Origin: Diplonema papillatum
Lineage: Eukaryota > Euglenozoa > Diplonemea > Diplonemida > Diplonemidae
Direction: 5' to 3'
DNA length: 64,000 nt
NCBI GenBank assembly: GCA_030068145.1
Contig: JAPJBO010000128.1
Location: 124,001-188,000, forward strand
The number at the start of each line of letters is the position of its first letter. The stretch's first letter is position 1. Of this stretch, positions 35,069-44,400 are shown piece by piece. The notes beneath the pieces were generated by a model. The model was not told where the DNA came from and ran no database searches. It saw nothing but the letters and a program-made list of their open reading frames with translations. The position numbers were made by a program, and so were the translations under genes.

Positions 35069-35724
35069 CGTTCTTCGGTGCCGCAACCGCCGCTCCTCCG
35101 GGGGGAAAAATGTTTCTTGGGTTTGAAGAGCGCGTGGTGCTTGCACCACTGAGGCCAGGTTATTTAACCGCGGATTTAACAGCGGGGGGAAAATCTTAGT
35201 TTCGTGTTCAGGCAGGGGGGGGGGGAGCGGGTGAGTGGGGGGTGATAGTATTGAACTATTCGTTATTTTGTCCTGCGCAGTCGGTGAAGTGTGCCAGCAA
35301 GTTCGCAGGGGGTGACTTATTCACAATGCTGTCCATATGTCTTGAGCCTGAACGTATTTGAGTTGAGGTGGAGCACAGGAGCGCTGTAATCTATCCAGAA
35401 CAGAAAAGTCTCACACCGGTGGGAAGCGGTAGAGCTTCTTGATGATGTGCAGCTTCTTTCACATCTGGTGAGATGAAGCCTGCGTCACCTGAACTTCCAC
35501 GGCAAAAACAATTAGGGCGGGCAGCGGCATCGCCAGCTTCATGTCGCAAGACAACATTGCGTATTCAGTTTGTCTGCCACTAGTCACTAGTTTAAACCAA
35601 AGGGCTGTTTTGTGCTACGTTTGTTCCTGGTGCAGATGCTCGGCTGTTCCCGAGATGGAGGGCATAGAGCATCTGTGTCCCAACGTGTCGAGACTGCTGT
35701 CCCAGGGTGGGAAAAGCACACTAT

Positions 35725-35935
35725 TTTAGAGTTAAAGTTCGCTTGAAATGGGCGCATGAAACCGGGGTTTAGGGTCTCCGTGTGACCGTTCATGAATGGG
35801 TTCTCTTAGAGCAAGAAAGGGCTCTGTGTTACGGGTTGTATGTTTGGTGCACGCTTTCGGTATGGTTATGGCTATCCATGTGGGACTGTTTGTGACCGAC
35901 ACCAAGTACATTCCTTCGTGGAGTGTAGTTTCTGA
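35725..35935 (+). repeat. Dispersed repeat R1, 3'-truncated copy
   Basis: Contains the TTTTAGAGTTAAAGTTCGC start through GACTGTTTGTGACCGACACC and ends at TCGTGGAGTGTAG. Confidence 0.88.
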
Positions 35936-36779
35936 TTTTGTGTGTTCTCAGACTTGCGCGTTGACGTGATATCTGCCCACTTTTCTGAATATCTGCCCTG
36001 CGAGGCTATTGCCCCGGTGTCACTGCGTTGCCCCTCTGAAGGAGCGGTACGACGAAACGCGGGAACGGCTATTGCCAAAAGATTCAGGGTAACGCTTGAT
36101 CTGCCACCAGGAGGAAAGCGCGGAGCTTTGGCGACGCTGCGGCTACTTCCCTGGTGGGGAGACTCCCGGATCTGTTGTGTGTCGCGGCGACTTGGACCCA
36201 CGCCTGCTTTGATTTGCGACTGTGGCCAGCTGTACAAACCAAGCGAACGGGAGAAACGCGGCTTTGACTTGCCCGAAGGGCTTTCGATGGGCTAGCAGTG
36301 TTTTGGATGGGCGTGATGGCCAGCGTTATGCATCGCTTTTGAGTGATTTGTCTGCATGTGCGGATGGCAAACCTTTTCCCCCGTTTATTTTATGTTTTGC
36401 TTTGCCGAAAAACGACCCTTAGGTAAGGGGGAGCCGCGTGGAACGTCGCTTGCTTTGCCGAAAAACGAAACCTAGGTAAGGCGGAGCCGCATGGAACGTC
36501 GTTTTCTTTCGAAACGGGTTTCTTGATTTAAAAAGACGGTGGCTTCAAGTCCGCCGCTTGGCATGTGAGGCGGGGCTCTCTTATCCAATCAGACAGGAAA
36601 GACAGTGACTGCTTCCCTCGTGGGGGACTCCTGGGTCTGCTGTTTCGCTGTTAAGCGCCTCGCGGGTTTAGATTGCGAATCTTCGCTCAGGCGCGGTGAT
36701 CCACAGTCCAACATCCATCTCTGACATAATTGGCATTTTACGGTCGTTCACGGTCCGGTCCAGGAGGGGACCGGCTTAC

Positions 36780-36997
36780 CATGCAGGGTCAAAACCTTGT
36801 GTCTTTTTGGAAATGGCCAATTTTTTTCTTTTTCCGGAAAAAAATTGGGGTTTTTGAGTTTTTAAATTTTGGAACAGAAACTGCGGTAATTTTTGAGGAA
36901 GTTGAGCAATTTCTTTTTTTTTCCAAAAAAAAAAAAATTGGGGGACATTGGCCCCGCGGGAGCGTTTTAAAAAGACACAAGGTTTTGACCCTGCATG
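36780..36997. mobile_element. MITE with 29-bp terminal inverted repeats, copy 2 (opposite orientation)
   Basis: Same termini and interior as 14586-14795 but inverted. Flanked on both sides by TTAC, again consistent with a 4-bp target duplication (TTAY). Confidence 0.9.
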
Positions 36998-37139
36998 TTA
37001 CACTGATGTGCTTGCGATGTTCGGACACGTTTGCGAGTTGCTGGGTGGAGCTACGCACCGACCCAGGTGGCCAGAGGAAAAGCTCCAGCGGTGCTTCAGA
37101 TGTGGTGACTTCCGTTGTATTTCGGGGGTTGCTGTTGCA

Positions 37140-37330
37140 CCCGGGTGGTCCGCGAAGTCCCGGAACTCCGGCGTGGCCTCGACGGCGTCGGTCAGCGAGA
37201 CCTGGCGGTCGATGCTGCCGCCGATGTTCCGGATGAGCGCTTGCAGGGCAGGGTCGCGCAGGCTCTGTGTGTGATGGCCTCCAGTTGCTTGCTGCTGGAT
37301 AGTTTCCTCCCTGAGGCGGTACTCTAGATA
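37140..37330 (-). pseudogene. Truncated ZNHIT3 copy 3 (central part)
   Basis: Carries the region equivalent to LRDPALQALIRNIDGSIDRQ through TPEFRDF in good condition, bounded by divergent sequence at both ends. The zf-HIT domain and tail are missing, so it cannot make a ZNHIT3 protein. Confidence 0.8.
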
Positions 37331-37394
37331 GTGGTGGGTCTCCAAGGCGGCTCCACAAAGCACCGGATTTGGCTTCGATGCGGCACCAGCTCAC

Positions 37395-37700
37395 GCTCTG
37401 CCGGTTTCACAGGCACATGTCCTCCTTTTCGTTCGGATCCTCATCAGAAGAGGAGGAGCTGCTGTCGTCGGGTTGGATGTCCTTCGCAGCATCCCGCTTG
37501 CGCATCTGGCCGACGGCTTCGGTGAAGGCGCTGGCCGGGCGGCTGGTAGATGTTGATGAGGGTCGCGAGGTGGTCCACGAAGTCCCGCAACTCCGGCGTG
37601 GCCTAGACGGCGTCGGTCAGCGAGACCTGGGGGTTGATGCTGGCGAGGTGCTTCCAGATAGTGGTGGGTCACCAAGGCGCCTTCACGAAGCACCTTCGAT
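37395..37700 (-). pseudogene. Truncated ZNHIT3 copy 2 (C-terminal part)
   Basis: Tandem copy of the ZNHIT3 3' half: the equivalents of the DSSSSS acidic tail, the KRKRD region and TPEFRDFVDH are readable, but frameshifts and a stop are present (the plus-strand phrase TGGCCTAGACGG replaces TAGCCTCGACGG). Its downstream flank (AGATAGTGGTGGGTC) is shared with copy 3. Confidence 0.8.
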
Positions 37701-37728
37701 GCGGGCCCGAGATCACGCTCTGCCGGTT

Positions 37729-38298
37729 TCACAGGCTTATGTCCTGCTTTTCGTTCGGATCCTCCTCAGAAGAGGATGAACTGCTGTCGTCGGGTTGGAT
37801 GCCCTTCGCAGCAGCATCCCGCTTACGCTTCTGGCCGACGGCGTCGGTGAAGGCGCTGGCCGGCGGCTGGTGGATGTTGATGAGGGTCGCGAGGTGGTCC
37901 ACGAAGTCGCGGAACTCCGGCGTAGCCTCGACGGCGTCGGTCAGCGAGACCTGGCGGTCGATGCTGCCGTCGATGTTCCGGATGAGCGCCTGCAGGGCGG
38001 GGTCGCGCAGGCTCTGCTGCACGGTGGCGTCCTGCGTGATGGCCTCCAGCTGCTTGCTGCCGACGGTTTCCCCATCAATAGTCTCCTTCTCCCGCAGGCG
38101 GTGCTCCGCTATGGTGGTCAGCCTGTCGTTCCTCTCCGCGGGCGCCTCCTTCCGGATCCCGTCGCAGTCGTTCACCTCGAAGTGGTTCGCGTAGCAGTCC
38201 GGCCCGCAGTACCTCACCTTGCAGCACGGCGCCTTGTACTTCCACGCCGCGTCCCCGCACACTTCGCACAGCGCCTTCGCCACATTCGCGGACGACAT
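37729..38298 (-). CDS. ZNHIT3: Zinc-finger HIT domain protein, ZNHIT3-like
   Basis: Intronless, 189 aa, starting at the ATG at 38298. Residues 11-45 form a zf-HIT domain: C11-x2-C14, YKAPCCKVRYC (C25/C26, C31), C35, H39 and C45. The C-terminal half (residues about 95-145, LRDPALQALIRNIDG to FRDFVDHLATL) resembles the C-terminal domain of human ZNHIT3, which binds NUFIP1 during box C/D snoRNP assembly. The expected role is therefore nuclear snoRNP biogenesis; this is inferred from the family. The usual CPxC ligand pair reads APCC here, so one cysteine has moved by two positions. The tail is a basic patch (QKRKRD) followed by an acidic/Ser run, a likely nuclear localisation signal. Two truncated tandem copies lie immediately downstream (37395-37700 and 37140-37330). 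Confidence 0.85.
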   Translation of the reverse strand: MSSANVAKALCEVCGDAAWKYKAPCCKVRYCGPDCYANHFEVNDCDGIRKEAPAERNDRLTTIAEHRLREKETIDGETVGSKQLEAITQDATVQQSLRDPALQALIRNIDGSIDRQVSLTDAVEATPEFRDFVDHLATLINIHQPPASAFTDAVGQKRKRDAAAKGIQPDDSSSSSSEEDPNEKQDISL

Positions 38299-38589
38299 CG
38301 CACGAGTGAGTTAGAGCGGGGTACGAACGCACCCCCACCCAACCCTGTCCCCACCTGTATTGGATGTTGTTTTGTGCTTCGGGCTGTCGGTTTTCTGGCA
38401 CGATTTTAGGTTAGGATTGGCATTTCGTGCTGCGGAGTCTTTTGGTTTTGGTCGACCGGAGAGGCTAGTTCCCATTGGGGACGCCTGTGTACTTGGTGAA
38501 AGCGACCACGGAGAGGAAGGGCACGCGTAGTGGCGCCGACACACGGTTGGCACTCGCCAGGCGCACATCTTTCAGGTTTTGACAGATCG

Positions 38590-39560
38590 TGAGGTCTTGT
38601 GTGTCGGTGTGCGTGGGCTTTGAGTGGGTAACGGCTGAATCGAAGTATAGCCCACTTGTCACTTTCACCAGTCGGCTTTGAGTTTCCGACACGCTGCTTT
38701 TGGGTCCTCCGAAGGATGGGTGGGGTGGGATCCCTCGGGGACGGATAGAGCGTGGGCGGCTGTCAGCTTCTCCATCCGGCACTCGGCTCAAGACTTCTGT
38801 TTTCATCTTGCGGTGTTAGCTGCACGGGGGTTTCGGCCGCGCAACAGCTGAGTGTCTTTACACAGGCGGCACATCTCACCCGGTGGCAAGCTCTCTCTGT
38901 GCAATGAACTTGGCCTGACTGTTCCAAACTCCTCGTGCAAGCACCCGTCATGGTCGGCAGTCGCCACCTGGGTCACAGTTTTGAGTCCTGTTCCGAGACT
39001 CGCTCGCACGGGGACGTGGCGCGAATCACTTGTCGCCAAGCATTCTGCAATGCTGATGATTGCTACCCCTCGGTGTGCATGCGCGCGTGCATGGAAGTGC
39101 AGGGCTTTCAGTGGGCAACGGCTGAATCACTTTCACCAGTCGGCTTTGAGTTTCCGACACACTGCTTTTGGGTCCTGTGACTCCTCTCCGAAGGGTGGGT
39201 GGGGCGGATTCCTACGGGGACGCATAGAGCGTGGGAGGTTGTCACCTTCTCCATCCGGCACTCGGCTCGAAACGTCTCTTTTCATCTTGCGATGTTACTG
39301 CAAGGGGTTTCCGGCCCCGTGCAACGTCCCGCGAGGCGAATGCGAGCAGCCAGGCATCGTGAGCCGGCCCGCCGCAGCCAGTTGTGTTAGATTGAAGCCA
39401 ACTCAGGCCTTCGCCAGTTGAGCTGTGACTGATGCGGTAGCCAGGAGTACCGATCTCCCCAACTGAGGCAGCCGCCGGGCAGCCAACTTCGGCGGTCAGC
39501 TCGTTCCCAAGGTACCAGCAAGCCACAGTCGTTACACAGGCGGCACATCTCACACCAAGT
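38590..39560. repeat. Diverged tandem duplication of about 470 bp between ZNHIT3 and the palmitoyltransferase gene
   Basis: Blocks CGGCTTTGAGTTTCCGACAC, TCTCCATCCGGCACTCGGCT and GTATAGCCCACTTGTCACT each occur twice at corresponding spacing, and ACAGGCGGCACATCTCAC twice. No open frame matches a known protein. Confidence 0.85.
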
Positions 39561-41488
39561 ATAGCCCACTTGTCACTCTCACCAGTGCCCTGGGCGGTCG
39601 TCCCTCTCCAAGGGCGCCCCCTCTTTCTGGACCCCTTCGGAAGTCAAGTCTGCGCACCCCGGGATGTGTTCTGTTGTTTCGCAGCGGTGCGTGAATGAAG
39701 CCGCGACGAACACGAATGAATGTCACCTTGCACTGACACCGAGGCATGCCAAACCCGTGCGCACAGTCCGCAGATACGAATAGCCAAAACCACGAACCAA
39801 ATGGATACAAAGGTTGGTTACAACCCGGAAGAAAATAGGACAAAAAGAACTAAGACGAAGTAGTCCATTCGTGCTGTCTTCGGATCCTCCATCCACTTCC
39901 GATGCGGAGAAACAAACGAAGCTAGGTGTTTTGTGGGTACCGTCGATTCCTCTTTTTTAGTACCGAGAATCTTGCGGGTTGTCCTTCAATGTATTGTGCA
40001 GGCTAAAAAGACGCAGGCGGCGTGTTTTGGTGGTTGATCAGAACTCCCAACCTGAAAATGGCACGCGGGCAAGTACAAGTGGGAAAACGATGAACCGGCA
40101 CGCACAAGCAAACTATTACTAATACTCTATTGTTTTGTATTGGCGTGGCAGCCAGAGGGGGTGCCTTGTCAGCAAGTGCGGCTCCTCGGTGCTTTTTCAG
40201 GAGTGAATAATTGCGTGCTTATGTTTCCGACGATCCCGTGCGCTTGAAGCAAAACGAGGTTCGTATCTTCTTCGGCATGTAGCGCGGCCCGGGGTTCGCT
40301 GGTGCCTTACCATGCTACGCGGCCGGCCCGAATAAGCCCGCAGGCAAGAAGTACAGACGACGAGTAGGAAGAAGGTACATCGGCTCCGGGTAGAAGTGGC
40401 CAGATTGTGCCCTTCGCCCGTGCCACACTCGAGCAGCCGAACCCAGACATTCCAGAACGCTACACTCTGGCTCTCTTCTTTTCTAGCTGTGCCGAGAGAG
40501 AGAAAAGGGGGCTATCCTCTGTCCACGTTGAGAGATATCCTTCTCATTTTCTAGACAGTTTCGAGTTTTAAGGAACCGTGTTTTTCAGCAGTTGACGCTG
40601 ATCGTCGGAACCTCGTTTATCAGTGTAAGCTTCAACTGGAAGTGTTCTCAGAGGGCTGCGCAGCTTTTGGTTTCTCAGAGATGCCCGTCCACTCCCCGCT
40701 CCTTGCTCCCTCCTCCGCAACGCCCTCCTCTACGATGGCAAGCTACCTGTGCCGACAGCTGGCTCCTTTCTAGGTGTTTTTCAACGCGTGCCTGCCACAT
40801 GCGTAACGCCACCGATACAGGAAGCCGAAGCTCGGAGGCAGCAGCGTGCAGATGAAGGTGTTCGAGAGAAGAAGTCTGAAGCAGCTGCTCAGACTCGGGT
40901 GCCGCTCGAAAGAATGCAGGTGACAACAGCCGTACCCAAAGGTGAGACGAGAGGTGTCGGAACACACGTTCCAAGGGGTAGTTGCCCCACCGGACTGCCA
41001 CGCAGAGGTGGCAGCAGGGCATGGCGCAGCGAAGGTGAGACGAGTGGCGCCGGAACACTCTGTCATAGGACAACGCGGGGCGCAACGGCAAAAAGAAGAC
41101 GTCCGTCCTACACACCAGCAGCGGCCGAGCGGCCATTTCGACATCCCCACCCTCCCTTTTTTCACAGACTCAGGCGCGCCGGTACATACAGCAAATCCAT
41201 CGCTTAGGCACCCACAGGAACGAGCCTAGTCGTCTCAGAACAGTTCCCAAGGACGAGCACGGAGAAGGTTCGAAGTAGGCGGGGAGACGTATCTTCTTAT
41301 TGGGTAGCCGTCGATCCCGCGAGACAAGTTTGGTGGCTTGCGACCTTTGTTTGCATGGCAAGGAATTTTGGTGACGCACATCAGTTAGAGGAAGTGGAAA
41401 TAAGATACGTCCAATTTCTTTTTCACATTTTCCCAGCAGCTTGTTTGGCTTTCGCGGTCGGTTGTAGGTCCTGCGCTCGTACCACTCT
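39561..41488. other. Intergenic region downstream of the palmitoyltransferase gene
   Basis: Contains the R8 copy and a short direct repeat near 40940-41060 (AGGTGAGACGAG, GCCGGAACAC / GTCGGAACAC). No gene is recognised on either strand. Confidence 0.6.
39950..40115 (-). repeat. Dispersed repeat R8, minus-strand copy
   Basis: Reverse-complement match of 19876-20045 (GCCTGCACAATACATTGAAG, GGTTGATCAGA, CGGCACGCACAA). Confidence 0.85.
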
Positions 41489-44400
41489 CTACCGTGTGGG
41501 CCACAGGACGCCGTTTCCGACAGGGCCACCGCCCCACACTGGCAGGAACCACAGGTACGGCGATGATCCGAACACTTGCTCCCAGTTCTTCCGCATCCCA
41601 ACGTCGTATGTGCATCTGTGTTGTTGGCTTTTTATTTTGTATAAGCACCTGCACTGCCAGTTGCGCTTGACAAAGGAGGTAAATGTGCTGTAGCCCACGA
41701 AACACAGGTAAATCTGGGTTTAGTGGCGGGCGTAAGCGTTCAACAAAAAAGACCCACTTTGGGACGACGTTTTTGGAATACCGACGGACAATGTCCCACC
41801 CTGGGGCCGTGGCCGGGGTGGGTGGGTACCCCCCCCCTAATACTGGTCCAATTTTGGTCCAATTTTGGTCCAATTTTGGTCCAGTTTTGGTCCAATTCTG
41901 GTCCCCAAACACTATGCGCAAATATGCGAAACAGCCCAAAGAACTATGCGCAACTATGCGCAACTATGCGGAACGACCCGAAAGTATGCGGAACAGCCCA
42001 AAACAACTTGCGCAACTATGCAACTAAGCGCAAGTATGCGGAACGACCCGAAAGTATGCGGAACAGCCCAAAACAACTATGCGCAACTATGCGCAACTAT
42101 GCGCAACTATGCGCAACTATGCGCAAGTATGCGGAACGACCCGAAAGTATGCGGAACAGCCCAAAACAACTATGCGCAACATGCGCAAGTATGCGGAACG
42201 ACCCGAAAGTATGCGGAACAGCCCAAAACAACTATGCGCAACTATGCGCAACTATGCGCAACTATGCGCAACTATGCGCAAGTATGCGGAACGACCCGAA
42301 AGTATGCGGAACAGCCCAAAACAACTATGCGCAACTATGCGCAAGTATGCGGAACGACCCGAAAGTATGCGGAACAGCCCAAAACAACTATGCGCAACTA
42401 TGCGCAAGTATGCGGAACGACCCGAAAGTATGCGGAACAGCCCAAAAAACTATGCGCAACTATGCGGAACGACCCGAAAGTATGCGGAACAGCCCAAAAC
42501 AACTATGCGCAACTATGCGCAACTATGCGCAAGTATGCGGAACGACCCGAAAGTATGCGGAACAGCCCAAAACAACTATGCGCAACTATGCGCAAGTATG
42601 CGGAACGACCCGAAAGTATGCGGAACAGCCCAAAACAACTATGCGCAACTATGCGGAACGACCCGAAAGTATGCGGAACAGCCCAAAACAACTATGCGCA
42701 ACTATGCGCAAGTATGCGGAACGACCCGAAAGTATGCGGAACAGCCCAAAACAACTATGCGCAACTATGCGCAAGTATGCGGAACGACCCGAAAGTATGC
42801 GGAACAGCCCAAAAGACTAAGCGCAAGTATGTGGAACGACCCGAAAGTATGCGGAACAGCCCAAAGAATACTTTGTGCGCTTCACTCGGTGACGATCTTG
42901 ACTGACAATGAATTGAACGCCAAAGGAAGAAAACAACATGAATTGCACTTACGATGGGGGTAACCCCCCGAGATAGCCGCTGAATGGTGAGAGAACCAGG
43001 CTAGCCCAGGAGGTCACACCACCAAACCGGTATAGTTGCGCATAGTTATTTGGGCTGTTCCGCATACTTTCGGGTCGTTCCGCATAGTTGCGCATAGTTG
43101 TTTTGGGCTGTTCCGCATACTTTCGGGTCGTTCCGCATACTTGCGCATAGTTGCGCATAGTTGTTTTGGGCTGTTCCGCATACTTTCGGGTCGTTCCGCA
43201 TAGTTGCGCATAGTTTTTTGGGCTGTTCCGCATACTTTCGGGTCGTTCCGCATACTTGCGCTTAGTTGCGCATAGTTGTTTTGGGCTGTTCCGCATACTT
43301 CGGGTCGTTCCGCATAGTTGCGCATAGTTTTTTGGGCTGTTCCGCATACTTTCGGGTCGTTCCGCATATTCGCGCATAGTTGTTTTGGGCTGTTCCGCAT
43401 AATTTCGGGTCAGTTGCGCATAGTTGTTTTGGGCTGTTCCGCATACTTTCGGGTCGTTCCGCATACTTGCGCATAGTTGCGCATAGTTGTTTTGGGCTGT
43501 TCCGCATACTTTCGGGTCGTTCCGCATAGTTGCGCATAGTTTTTTGGGCTGTTCCGCATACTTTCGGGTCGTTCCGCATACTTGCGCATAGTTGCGCATA
43601 GTTGCGCATAGTTGTTTTGGGCTGTTCCGCATAATTTCGGGTCAGTTGCGCATAGTTCTTTGGGCTGTTCCGCATACTTTCGGGTCGTTCCGCATAGTTG
43701 CGCATAGTTGTTTTGGGCTGTTCCGCATACTTTCGGGTCGTTCCGTATACTTGCGCATAGTTGCGCATAGTTCTTTGGGCTGTTGCGCATAGTTGCGCAT
43801 GGTTGCGCCCACCACAAAAACCTCAAAAAAAAATCCGCTGCGCGGGGCCAAGAAAAACTACAGTATAAAAGCCCCAAAAAAAATCTCCCCCGCTGCGCGG
43901 GGCAAAAATTGGTAGGTTCAGTGCAGTCACCGGCCGAATTGACAAAAAAAAAATTTATTGCTCTCGGATTGACATTCGACCGGTCAAGGCGGTCGAATGT
44001 GGACACCGGTCGAATTCGACCGGCGCCCGTGTCGATTCGACCGGGCAAAAAAAAAAAATAGAAAAATCTGCCATGGGTAGTGCCTCTTAGTAGTAGAAAA
44101 TGGTGGGAAAACGGAAAGCTTTGACAAAAGCCAAGGTCACGGGGGCAAGGGCAAGCTTTTGGATTCCCAACTCCGCTCACCAGCTCCCAGATTGCAGTAT
44201 GTTCAGCTGCAGCCAGAATACAGAGACTACTGGGGTCTAACACAAGGTGGTGAAGCAGCAGCACACCCACGGGATCCAGCATGACCCTAGAGAACAGGGA
44301 GCTAACAGTCTGGCCGTCAGCCGTCTGCGTGCAGTTTTCCGAAAAGTTGTCTGCCTACCACAAGTGGTTCGAAAACGAATTCACGAAACGGTTTGCAAAA

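Larger units (their letters stand above)
35150..37139. other. Intergenic region between the coiled-coil-like gene and ZNHIT3
   Basis: Contains an R1 copy, MITE copy 2 and a two-unit direct repeat near 36400-36500 (CTTTGCCGAAAAACGA). No coding exon is recognised. Confidence 0.65.

Noticed and set aside
41723..42963. 294-365-aa frames rich in MRNYAQ/CGTAQ words
   Set aside because: They are translations of the composite minisatellite within the palmitoyltransferase intron.
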